Shown: positions 1 to 7,298, counted from the first letter of the stretch. The stretch: DNA of 14,486 nt from Omnitrophica WOR_2 bacterium GWA2_47_8 (GCA_001805375.1 MHFY01000015.1:12433-26918); one strand, 5' to 3'. The notes: a model not told the origin generated them from the letters alone. Program-made: numbers and translations.

Positions 1-1
1 G

Positions 2-1438
2 GTTGAACCCAACGATCCGCTTTTCATCAGTACGGCAAAGAAAAGTAAAGTGAAAGAAAGAATGAAAGAAGTGTTGGCAGGCCCATTGATGGGAAGCGGG
101 ATCAAGATAGGCGGTGTCGCTATCGGCGGCCCCAGCGGCCGTGGGGATGAAGAGGCCCAAGCCGAAGATCAATGGGGATTAAGGGAGGTCGGCTTCCTGC
201 CGAAATCCGACCCCAATTCAGCCTGGAATATCATAGACGGCCAGGGCGGGCCTAATACGCTGGTCGCGGTCATTGATTCCGGTTTTGATATGACCCATCC
301 CGACGGGCCGCAGTACATCTGGACCAACGAGGCGGAGATCCCCGGCAACAAAAGGGATGATGACGGCAACGGCCTGATCGATGATATCAATGGATGGAAT
401 TTCTTGAATAATAACACGGACCTGTCCGATTACCGCGGCCACGGCACATTTGTGGCCGGGATCATCGCGGCCAAGGCTAATAACGGGATCGGCATCGCGG
501 GGATCGATCCTGGTGCGGTGATCTTGCCTTTAAAAGTAGCGGATGCCGAAGGCCGGACAGACAGTTTCCATATTTTTCAGGCCATCAATTACGCGGTCAA
601 TAAAGGCGCGCGTGTCTTGAATATCAGTTTAGGGAATAGAGAGGTTTCAAAATTGGAACAAGCCGCCATCAATCATGCCCGCAACAATGGCGTGTTTGTG
701 ACAGTGGCCGCCGGTAACCTCAATGAGGACATCGGCAAGCACGGCCCGGCTTCTTCGTTAGGCGCTTTTGCCGTCGGAGCCATGGACATGAGCGGTGAGA
801 AGAGCACGATCAGCAATTGGGGCGCGAACAACGGCCTCATTGCCCCGGGAGAAGCGATCCTTTCGCTGCGTTCCAAAGAATCATTCGACCCCAAAAAAGT
901 CTCGAAAGACACGGAATTCTATTACGCGCAGTCCGGCACGTCGTTCTCAACACCGATCGTTGCCGCGACCGCTTCCTTATTGCTGGCCAAGGACCCGAAT
1001 TTAACGAATACGCAGATCGAAGATATTTTACATAGGAGCGCCGATGACAGGCATGCCAAGGGTTGGGATTATGAATCCGGCGCCGGGGTGTTGAACGCCA
1101 CCGCTGCTTTAAAGCAGGAACAGAAGGTGCCCGTGACCGTCAAGGTCAATCAGCTGCGCACCAACCGCGATAAAAATGGTAAATTGGAATCTGTCGACGT
1201 CTTCGGGACCGTGCGCGGAGATTTTCAGGAATATGCCATCGGAGTCGGGAAGGGCGCAAACGCCGGCAGTTTTAAAGAAGTGGCCGGGCCTTTTAAGGAA
1301 ACTGCCGAGAACGCTTGGATCACGACGATCGGCAAAGAACATTTACGCGGCAGTGATGATTGGCTCATCCAGATCGATGCCAAAGACGCCCAGGGCCAGA
1401 GCAGGACAGCCAGATCGATACTGCGTTTAAACAAATAA
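2..1438 (+). CDS. Subtilisin-like serine protease (peptidase S8), 5'-truncated by window edge
   Basis: This is the C-terminal 479 codons of a subtilase. The frame is open from base 2, and the first residues read VEPNDPLF, which looks like the end of an I9-type propeptide (typically ...VEPN). The GTG at 50 is therefore probably internal and the true start lies left of the window. Numbering from that GTG, the catalytic triad is Asp76 (VAVIDSG), His131 (RGHGTFVAGI) and Ser298 (SGTSFSTP). Asn223 (VAAGN) is the expected oxyanion residue. A DDDGNGLIDD segment at 103-112 is a likely calcium-binding loop. QWGL before the catalytic domain is family-typical. The protease domain ends near residue 355. 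The last ~105 residues are a small domain I do not recognise, possibly a beta-sandwich. An unusual Gly-rich, acidic linker (about 11-40) separates VEPN from QWGL. The protein is probably exported, but the signal peptide is not visible. The YceI gene follows 7 bp downstream. Confidence 0.93.
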   Translation, partial: VEPNDPLFISTAKKSKVKERMKEVLAGPLMGSGIKIGGVAIGGPSGRGDEEAQAEDQWGLREVGFLPKSDPNSAWNIIDGQGGPNTLVAVIDSGFDMTHPDGPQYIWTNEAEIPGNKRDDDGNGLIDDINGWNFLNNNTDLSDYRGHGTFVAGIIAAKANNGIGIAGIDPGAVILPLKVADAEGRTDSFHIFQAINYAVNKGARVLNISLGNREVSKLEQAAINHARNNGVFVTVAAGNLNEDIGKHGPASSLGAFAVGAMDMSGEKSTISNWGANNGLIAPGEAILSLRSKESFDPKKVSKDTEFYYAQSGTSFSTPIVAATASLLLAKDPNLTNTQIEDILHRSADDRHAKGWDYESGAGVLNATAALKQEQKVPVTVKVNQLRTNRDKNGKLESVDVFGTVRGDFQEYAIGVGKGANAGSFKEVAGPFKETAENAWITTIGKEHLRGSDDWLIQIDAKDAQGQSRTARSILRLNK

Positions 1439-1445
1439 GGATATT

Positions 1446-2012
1446 ATGAAAAAAATTTCTGTCCTCTTTTTATTTTTCATACTGCTGATTCCCGCGGTCT
1501 GTTCTGCCGGGACGTTCCAGGTGGACCTTGAATATTCCAAGGTAAGGTTCAGGATCCAGTATATTCTGGGATATGTCCTCGGCGCTTTCCCGCAATTTGA
1601 CGGAACGATAGTATTGAACGACGATAATACGGCTTTGGTCAGTGTTTCCGGCACGGTCGATGTCGCTAAGCTTGACACACGCCTGCCTGAGCGCGATGAG
1701 GACCTGCGTTCTGAGAAATTCTTTGATGCCGCGAAATTCCCCGAAGCTAAATTTACCACCACGAAGATCAGCAAGGGCAAACTCACCGCCGACCTCACCT
1801 TAAAGGGGATCACCAAAAGCGTTCCCTTCGATTATGAATTCCTCGGCACGGCGAAGGACCCATCCGGCAACACCTGGGCCGCCCTCACCCTGAAAGGCAA
1901 GATCAACCGTAAAGACTTCGGCATGGACCGCAACATGAAGACGGATGAAGGAAAGATGCTTTTAGGGGATGAGGTGGAGTTCCGGATCGAACTGCATGGG
2001 ATACAGAAATAG
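1446..2012 (+). CDS. YceI family periplasmic/secreted protein
   Basis: A 188-residue YceI-family protein, a lipocalin-like beta-barrel that in characterised members binds polyisoprenoid-type lipids. A clear Sec signal peptide is present (Lys-Lys, then a hydrophobic stretch, with a probable cut after PAVCSAG near residue 22). The mature chain begins with TFQVDLEYSKVRF, the usual first strand. Family hallmarks are RDEDLRSEKFFDAAKFPEAKF (RDxxLRSxxFFDxxxxP) around residues 80-100, LTADLTLKGITKSVPF, and the RKDFGMDRN segment near the end. Length matches the family. The start at 1446 is supported by AAGG overlapping the protease stop codon 5 nt upstream, which implies co-transcription with the protease. 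The exact ligand and role cannot be read from sequence. Confidence 0.93.
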   Translation: MKKISVLFLFFILLIPAVCSAGTFQVDLEYSKVRFRIQYILGYVLGAFPQFDGTIVLNDDNTALVSVSGTVDVAKLDTRLPERDEDLRSEKFFDAAKFPEAKFTTTKISKGKLTADLTLKGITKSVPFDYEFLGTAKDPSGNTWAALTLKGKINRKDFGMDRNMKTDEGKMLLGDEVEFRIELHGIQK

Positions 2013-2083
2013 AAGTCAGAGGCAAGAAGTCTGAAGCCGGAGAAAGAGTTTTCTGATTTCTGGCTTCCGGCGTCTGGCTTCTA
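2010..2083. repeat. Heptad-repeat hairpin A (imperfect inverted repeat)
   Basis: The whole gap between yceI and the SDR gene forms a hairpin. Arms 2010-2043 and 2050-2083 pair over 34 positions, with about two dozen Watson-Crick pairs, several G-U pairs and a few mismatches. Each arm reads as degenerate 7-nt units: agaagtc, agaggca, agaagtc, tgaagcc on the left, and tctgatt, tctggct, tccggcg, tctggct on the right. It starts on the yceI stop codon and ends 17 nt before the SDR ATG. No T-run follows, so it is not a classical terminator. Confidence 0.75.
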
Positions 2084-2100
2084 AACAAAAATAATAAGCT

Positions 2101-2826
2101 ATGCCCCAAATTAAAGATAAGATCGCTGTCGTCACCGGTGCTAACCGCGGGATCGGATTTGAGACCTGCCGCCAGTTGGCTGAAAAAGGCATTCTGGTGA
2201 TCCTTACCAGCCGCGACGAGGATAAAGGCCTTAAGGCCTGTGAAAAGCTGGATAAGGAAGAGCTTCCCGTGCGTTATCATCAGCTGGATGTCGAGCATGC
2301 CTCAAGTATCACTGCCTTTAAAGCATTTATAGAAAAAAAATACGGCCGCTGCGATATCCTGGTCAACAATGCCGGGATCTTCCCTGACAAGCCGGCCGGC
2401 GATAAAGAGCCGAGTGTTTTTCAAACCCCTATTGATACGCTCCGCCGGGCCATGGAAACGAACGTCTACGGCCCGCTTCTGTTATGCCAGGCCTTGATCC
2501 CTTTGATGAAGAAGAATAATTACGGCCGCATCGTCAATATGTCCAGCGGCATGGGGCAGTTAAGCGACATGAACGGATTTTATCCCGGTTACCGCGTATC
2601 GAAAACATCCCTTAATGCGATCACCCGCATTCTGACCGATGAGCTCCTGCAATCTAATATCTTGGTCAACAGCATGTGCCCCGGATGGGTGAAGACCGAC
2701 ATGGGTGGCGCCGGCGCGACCCGCGAGGTCGAAGAAGGGGCGGATACGGCGATCTGGCTGGCCACTCTTCCGGACAACGGCCCGCGCGGCAAATTCTTCC
2801 GCGACCGGAAAGAAATTCCGTGGTGA
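2101..2826 (+). CDS. Short-chain dehydrogenase/reductase, carbonyl-reductase-like
   Basis: An intact 241-residue classical SDR that reduces a carbonyl or oxidises an alcohol with NAD(P)H. It shows the Rossmann dinucleotide motif TGANRGIG (12-19), DV at the adenine pocket (63-64), NNAG (89-92), structural Asn121 in NVYG, catalytic Ser148/149, Tyr164-xxx-Lys168 (YRVSK), and PGWVKTDM (194-201). The overall pattern, including LTSRDEDKG and the terminal GKFFRDRKEIPW, resembles the carbonyl reductase / menthol dehydrogenase-like branch. Arg38 after the second strand suggests NADPH preference (inference). The substrate is unknown. There is no clear Shine-Dalgarno before 2101, but MPQIKDKIAVVTG is the natural N-terminus. 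Its last ~143 codons recur, nearly identical, at 4662-5093. Confidence 0.92.
   Translation: MPQIKDKIAVVTGANRGIGFETCRQLAEKGILVILTSRDEDKGLKACEKLDKEELPVRYHQLDVEHASSITAFKAFIEKKYGRCDILVNNAGIFPDKPAGDKEPSVFQTPIDTLRRAMETNVYGPLLLCQALIPLMKKNNYGRIVNMSSGMGQLSDMNGFYPGYRVSKTSLNAITRILTDELLQSNILVNSMCPGWVKTDMGGAGATREVEEGADTAIWLATLPDNGPRGKFFRDRKEIPW
2386..2826 (+). repeat. Duplicated SDR 3' segment, copy 1
   Basis: From GACAAGCC at 2386 to the last sense codon, this matches 4662-5093. By eye the aligned parts differ at nine bases plus one 9-nt gap: copy 1 has GTT TTT CAA (Val-Phe-Gln), absent from copy 2. Eight of the nine substitutions are synonymous and the ninth is Lys to Arg. Similarity stops at the stop codon (TGA here, TAG in copy 2), and the downstream sequences are unrelated. 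Confidence 0.95.
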
Positions 2827-2880
2827 AGCACGGATGGCAAGAACAGATAATCACCGCGTCTTTTGTGTTAATCTTTATTC

Positions 2881-4557
2881 ATGAAATTAAAACGTCATAT
2901 TGATAAACTAAACCATGCTTTTAATAAAGTTAGATCGGTCATTTCAGCGCGAAATCACGTTGACTTCGCGTTATTAGCAGTTTTTGTTGGCGCGATCCTA
3001 AGAATAAAAAATTATCTCGAGATGCGTCCGCTTTGGGTGGATGAATGCTGGTCAGCCATTGAGATTGTTAACCGTTCTTTTTGGGACATCCTGCGGAATA
3101 ATTATATCTTCCCAATTTCATCCCGCCCGCCGATGTTCTTTGTACTTATCGAGAAGATGGCTGTTGTTCTTTTCGGGGATAATGAATTTGCGTTACGGTT
3201 GCCTCCGCTTTTATTCAGCATCGGATCGGTCATCGTCTTCTATTTTCTAACCAAAAAAATTATTTCCCCGAGATTTTGTTTAATTGCTATATGGCTTTTC
3301 GCGCTCTCAGAGCCGCTTGTTTATTATGCGGCCGAGGCAAAGCGATATTCGACACAGGTTTTCGCGGCGCTATTGATTTGGAGTTTTGCAGTTTTTTTCC
3401 TTAAAGAGGGATATCGCGTTCGCTGGCTATTCTTTTTCGGATTGTTCGGGGCTTTTATTTTATGGCTGTCTCGCACTTCTTTCTTTATTCTTTTTGGGGT
3501 TTTCTTGCTGCTGGGGCTTAAGATGTTATCGCGGAAAAAATATCGGGAGATCTTATGCTTGGTCGGAGCGGCTGTGCCTTTTTCCATCAGTTTTAGCCTG
3601 CTTTACTTTTTTGTATTTAAGGAAGTTATTGTTGGCCAATCCATGAAAGACCATTTTTCTTATGGTTTTTGGGATGGGGAACCCCTTTCTGGGGGCATGA
3701 TCCAATGGATGGGAAAAGTTATTATAGCTAGTATTAGTAATCCTGCGGGGTTAGGGTTCCCTTTTATTGCGTTCATTCTTATTTTACTGGGGATCCGCAA
3801 TTTTTCAAAACGTGATGCCTGGCTGTCTGCCCTCTTTTGGGTCCCGCTAGCTCTCGCCTTGCTGGCAGCGATGACGGGGCACTATCCTTATTGGGGCCGT
3901 GTTATTATTTTTGTTGTTCCCGCTTACTTCATATTTTTGACATATGGCCTAGAGGCGGTTTTTAATTATTCTTTTAAAGCGAAGTTTTGGATCGGGGCGG
4001 CATTGCTGGTCATTGTTTTTTTTCAGCCAGTCTATGATTCTTTGTATTACCTCACTCATTCCCGGTTGAAAACGGATAATCGTAAAATGCTGCAATTTTT
4101 CAGCGAGAATTATCAGCCTGGAGATTCTGTTTATGTCAATGAAGGAGTGCGGTATCCGTATTATTATTATGCCCGTAGCTTGGGCTATGGAAAAAGAGTT
4201 CATAAAATAAAATATACTTTTGGAGAGGGGAATGAGCAGCGGTTGTCACCTCTGGGTGTTTTGGTTCTCACAAATTTCTTAGGAAGACAACAGGTTCTTC
4301 TGGCGAATGAATATTTATTTTTCAATGACAGGGGTTCGTTAATGGAAGTTTATATAGCCCGCACGCCATTTCGAGTTCTTACACCGGAAAATGTGAAATC
4401 CATTTTGAGCAGGGGCCGGATATGGGTTTTGTCTTCGGATTTAGAGGAAAATGTATTTGAAGAAAGAGAAAAAGTTTTAAAGATGTTATTTGAAAGAGCG
4501 GAGCTTATCCTCAGCTATCAGGCGCAAGGCGTAGCCGCCTATCTTTTTAAGATTTAA
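2881..4557 (+). CDS. Membrane glycosyltransferase, GT39/ArnT-like (PMT family 2)
   Basis: A 558-residue integral membrane protein of the GT-C fold. These enzymes transfer a sugar from a polyprenyl-phosphate donor to lipid or protein at the outer face of the inner membrane. The diagnostic feature is the first periplasmic loop: LWVDECWSAIEI with the acidic pair Asp54-Glu55, then SRPPMFFVLIEKM and GDNEFALRLPPLLF, the PMT_2 pattern. About ten hydrophobic helices follow up to residue ~390. A soluble C-terminal region of ~160 residues (about 400-558) begins near NRKMLQFFSENYQPGDSVYV, a common arrangement in this family. No Shine-Dalgarno precedes ATG 2881, but an in-frame stop (TAA at 2869-2871) excludes a longer start. 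The gene is visibly richer in A/T (many TTT, TTA, ATT codons) than the flanking SDR, suggesting a different origin. It sits between the intact SDR and the chimeric ORF. The acceptor is unknown. Confidence 0.85.
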   Translation: MKLKRHIDKLNHAFNKVRSVISARNHVDFALLAVFVGAILRIKNYLEMRPLWVDECWSAIEIVNRSFWDILRNNYIFPISSRPPMFFVLIEKMAVVLFGDNEFALRLPPLLFSIGSVIVFYFLTKKIISPRFCLIAIWLFALSEPLVYYAAEAKRYSTQVFAALLIWSFAVFFLKEGYRVRWLFFFGLFGAFILWLSRTSFFILFGVFLLLGLKMLSRKKYREILCLVGAAVPFSISFSLLYFFVFKEVIVGQSMKDHFSYGFWDGEPLSGGMIQWMGKVIIASISNPAGLGFPFIAFILILLGIRNFSKRDAWLSALFWVPLALALLAAMTGHYPYWGRVIIFVVPAYFIFLTYGLEAVFNYSFKAKFWIGAALLVIVFFQPVYDSLYYLTHSRLKTDNRKMLQFFSENYQPGDSVYVNEGVRYPYYYYARSLGYGKRVHKIKYTFGEGNEQRLSPLGVLVLTNFLGRQQVLLANEYLFFNDRGSLMEVYIARTPFRVLTPENVKSILSRGRIWVLSSDLEENVFEEREKVLKMLFERAELILSYQAQGVAAYLFKI

Positions 4558-4574
4558 AGGATGATTGCCGATGT

Positions 4575-5093
4575 ATGAAAATTTATCCACTCATTAAAAA
4601 AGTTATTTTTTTAAAGAACAATGCTTCCGAATTCCTAAACGGCCTGGTCACTAATTCCATGGACAAGCCGGCCGGTGATAAAGAGCCGAGCACCCCCATT
4701 GATACGCTCCGCCGGGCCATGGAAACGAACGTCTACGGCCCGCTTCTGTTATGCCAGGCCTTGATCCCTTTGATGAAGAAGAATAATTACGGCCGCATCG
4801 TCAATATGTCCAGCGGCATGGGGCAGTTAAGCGACATGAACGGATTTTATCCCGGTTACCGCGTATCCAAGACATCTCTTAATGCGATCACCCGCATTTT
4901 GACCGATGAGCTCCTGCAATCTAATATCTTGGTCAACAGCATGTGCCCCGGATGGGTGAAGACCGACATGGGTGGCGCCGGCGCGACCCGCGAGGTCGAA
5001 GAAGGGGCGGATACGGCGATCTGGCTGGCCACTCTTCCGGACAACGGCCCGCGCGGCAGATTCTTCCGCGACCGAAAAGAAATTCCGTGGTAG
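4575..5093 (+). pseudogene. Chimeric ORF: ygfZ-like 5' fragment fused to SDR 3' fragment
   Basis: An open frame of 172 codons with two sources. Residues 1-32 (ending NGLVTNSMDKP) match the N-terminus of the ygfZ-like protein at 7329 (ending NGLTTNAMDKP), clearly related but diverged. From DKPAGDKEPS onward it is the SDR from residue 96 to its end. The junction lies within GACAAGCC (4662-4669), present at the matching place in both parents (2386-2393 and 7416-7423). The product lacks the SDR nucleotide-binding TGxxxGIG and NNAG motifs but keeps YRVSK, so it should not work as a dehydrogenase, and it carries too little YgfZ to act as one. Relative to the intact SDR it lacks three codons (Val-Phe-Gln) in frame. 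AAAGGA at 4556-4561 is rather distant for a Shine-Dalgarno. Its stop lies 2 bp from the convergent stop of the minus-strand gene. It is most likely a recombination remnant; an expressed new protein is possible but unsupported. Confidence 0.88.
4662..5093 (+). repeat. Duplicated SDR 3' segment, copy 2
   Basis: Second copy of the SDR 3' end (compare 2386-2826), in the same orientation and starting at the microhomology GACAAGCC. Long runs, for example 4702-4867, show no difference from copy 1. The differences are confined to third positions, one AAA/AGA change, and an in-frame 9-nt deletion after codon GAG-CCG-AGC. Confidence 0.95.
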
Positions 5094-5095
5094 GT

Positions 5096-7186
5096 TTATC
5101 TAAAGGTAACACCCGAGACTTGCGAAATCCCGCCTACTTCGGTTACTGGTGGTCCGTTAGGGAATTCTACATCATCATAAACAACATCGTTGGCTTCAAA
5201 CCCAGTATAATAATTCAGCGCCCCGCCTAAATTCGGTGAATATTCTCCGATTTTTCCACCCAAGAAATAAACATTTTTTAGGCGGCCGCCAACTAAGAAA
5301 CTTCTGCCGACATAACCTGGAGGTGGCAAGACAAGTCCACCATTCCGCCAATGGCAATTCACAACCGCGAGGCCATCTAACTCTCCGCCGACACTGGGCA
5401 GAAAAAATCCTTGAGCTGAAATAAATACTCCGGCTAAAACTTGAACATTATACATAATCGCATTCACTCGGCCTCGGATCGCAAAACGTGTCAGATCGGG
5501 ATGATTAGGAAAAGGTTGCGAGGTCCATGACCCCGGTCCCAAGGCTGTGCCTCGATGGGATACATTCGCGTTAAACTCGGCATTATAAATGGCAGGAGTA
5601 TTTTGAAAACCAACGCCGTTGATGCGGGCATTAAACTGGACGCCATTGGCATAGGTCGCCGTCGGGCCTTCAGATTCATCGCCGTAATCAATGTCATAAA
5701 GATACGTCGGTGCTCCGCCGGCAAATCGATGGCCTTGCGGGGTCACCCAAAGAGGGATACCTCGGTATTTTGTATGTTTAACAACTAAGAAATTATTAAC
5801 CTCTCCGCTGTAGTTTGTTCCGCCGCGAATAATCGCGCCGTTTTGACCTTGCGCTTCCTGCTGCGTGGGATCACTGAAGACTTTGACGTTCTCGACCCAT
5901 ACTTTACTGTCCCTGGCCATAATTCCGTTGTGCCATGGGTATAGTGCATCAATGTTATAACGATTAAAGACAATTTGTTCCCGGTCGCCATAACCAACAA
6001 TCTTTAAATAAGTATCCAGCGTTTGATGATCAGGATTAAGAAACGGCAGACCAAATGCATAAGGCTCTGTTGATGGAAGGGCCCGGATGATACCGCCATC
6101 CAATCGTCGAGCTCCCAGGGCCGGAAGATTAACAGCCGCGATTTTATTAACGGCCGTTAGTAAAGTCCGGCAGGGTAAATTTTGATTTTCAGCAACGCAG
6201 GTTGTGTCATCCCCGTTGACGTTGTGTAAGTACACTATAGGTTCCGGATAGCGGCCATTATCGATACGCACGAATTGCGAATGTAGGCCTTGTGTGATGG
6301 TTCCAAGTATAGGCGGCGCATTTGGTACTTCAATATCTCTCGTAGGGGCGCCCTGTAAGACGAGCGGTCTTCCGTGCATGGGATACACTATGGCGCGGGT
6401 TTCAACATTTAATCCGCTAGCCAATCCTTCTGAATTTAAACGGGCACAATATCCCAGGATATTGGTTTCAGGATTGAGTTGCTTTTCAGTGATATTGACC
6501 CAGGGGCCACCATTGGCAGATATTTCAACTTTTTGAATACCGCTATGGCCTGGGCCTTCGCCATTCGTATGCACCGCAAAAACACAAATATTTTTTCCCG
6601 TGGCTCCATCACGTCCGCCGATCAATTGATGCGGAGCTTCGTCGTCCCATCGGGCAATTGGATATTGATCATAAAATGGATTTGTAGGGTTTCCTTGAGC
6701 TGAAGGCTCAGGAGTAATACCGCTAAAACCAGGGCCTACGGATAAAGGAGCTATCGTAGATCCTTGAGGACAGCCGATAAATTGCAAAGGAATGATATCG
6801 GAAACAGCGATCCGTCCACCCTTGTAAAAATAAATAAAACCCACACTGAAATTATTATAGGCCGTATTTGGTCCCACAATGAAGCTGGGAACCTGAATAT
6901 TATTGACGGTATTGACAAACGTTGCATATTGAAGAGATTGTGCTGAGACGGTTGAATATGTCGGCGGCAAAGTTAAAGGGTCGAATAAGAAGATATATCC
7001 TAAGCCCGGCTGCCATCCTTTGGGATGCGTTAGCTGAAAGGAAACCGTGTTTTGGGCGCATTGGTTGATCGGATTCTGCGGTGTTGCGGAAACTTGCATG
7101 ACCGGATATGTTTGGGCGTAAGCAGAGGAAAAAATATTCAGGGCTAAAAGAGTAGCTGTAATTATAAAGACTGCTTTTTTGGTCAT
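5096..7186 (-). CDS. Secreted right-handed beta-helix (pectin-lyase-like) protein
   Basis: A 696-residue exported protein on the minus strand. I chose ATG at 7186 because it gives a clean signal peptide (MTKKAVFIITATLLALNIFSSAYA, cut before Gln25) and is preceded by AAAGGA six nt upstream; the longer frame from 7264 adds 26 unlikely residues. The N-terminal ~285 residues contain Ig-like or beta-sandwich material (for example GIQKVEISANGGPWVNI and VETRAIVYPMHGRP). Around residues 318-345 the segment HNVNGDDTTCVAENQNLPCRTLLTAV resembles the DUF1565-like entry into a parallel beta-helix, and the Gly/Asn-rich remainder (345-696) fits helix coils. No catalytic motif of a known polysaccharide lyase is evident, so enzyme versus adhesin/surface protein is open. 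Its stop lies 2 bp from the chimeric ORF stop (convergent). Its upstream region shares a 14-bp palindromic element and spacing with the secreted gene at 12507. Confidence 0.8.
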   Translation of the reverse strand: MTKKAVFIITATLLALNIFSSAYAQTYPVMQVSATPQNPINQCAQNTVSFQLTHPKGWQPGLGYIFLFDPLTLPPTYSTVSAQSLQYATFVNTVNNIQVPSFIVGPNTAYNNFSVGFIYFYKGGRIAVSDIIPLQFIGCPQGSTIAPLSVGPGFSGITPEPSAQGNPTNPFYDQYPIARWDDEAPHQLIGGRDGATGKNICVFAVHTNGEGPGHSGIQKVEISANGGPWVNITEKQLNPETNILGYCARLNSEGLASGLNVETRAIVYPMHGRPLVLQGAPTRDIEVPNAPPILGTITQGLHSQFVRIDNGRYPEPIVYLHNVNGDDTTCVAENQNLPCRTLLTAVNKIAAVNLPALGARRLDGGIIRALPSTEPYAFGLPFLNPDHQTLDTYLKIVGYGDREQIVFNRYNIDALYPWHNGIMARDSKVWVENVKVFSDPTQQEAQGQNGAIIRGGTNYSGEVNNFLVVKHTKYRGIPLWVTPQGHRFAGGAPTYLYDIDYGDESEGPTATYANGVQFNARINGVGFQNTPAIYNAEFNANVSHRGTALGPGSWTSQPFPNHPDLTRFAIRGRVNAIMYNVQVLAGVFISAQGFFLPSVGGELDGLAVVNCHWRNGGLVLPPPGYVGRSFLVGGRLKNVYFLGGKIGEYSPNLGGALNYYTGFEANDVVYDDVEFPNGPPVTEVGGISQVSGVTFR

Positions 7187-7260
7187 CGAGTGTCCTTTCA
7201 AGCTATATTTGGGTATTTTAGGGAATATCCGAGTTAAGTATGTCTTATATTGGCGGGGAT

Positions 7261-7298
7261 ACAAGATGTCTGGAACGGTTTCAGGAAAACGTTTTCAG
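7261..7298 (-). promoter_or_regulatory. Shared upstream element copy 1: CTGAAAACGTTTTC-N17-ATCTTGT
   Basis: On the minus strand CTGAAAACGTTTTC (7298-7285) contains the perfect 12-bp palindrome GAAAACGTTTTC. After exactly 17 nt comes ATCTTGT (7267-7261), and 74 nt later the beta-helix ATG at 7186. The same two blocks with the same 17-nt gap occur at 12403-12440 upstream of the other secreted gene. The central CG with A/T flanks resembles LacI/GalR-type operators (inference). TTGTAT (7264-7259) could be a -35 element. Confidence 0.6.

Noticed and set aside
1427..1816. Minus-strand 129-codon ORF over the yceI gene
   Set aside because: It is antisense to a well-supported YceI coding region and shows no recognisable domain.
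2010..2083. Rho-independent terminator of yceI
   Set aside because: A strong dyad but no T-run after the stem. The heptad period and overlap with the stop codon point to a repeat element instead.
4575..5093. Chimeric ORF as a genuine functional fusion enzyme
   Set aside because: It lacks the nucleotide-binding half of the SDR and almost all of YgfZ. Its structure is fully explained by recombination at GACAAGCC.
5096..7264. Longer start for the beta-helix protein at 7264
   Set aside because: The extra 26 residues (MYPRQYKTY...) would precede the signal peptide. The internal ATG at 7186 has a proper AAAGGA site and an immediate signal sequence, and the extension would run over the proposed promoter.
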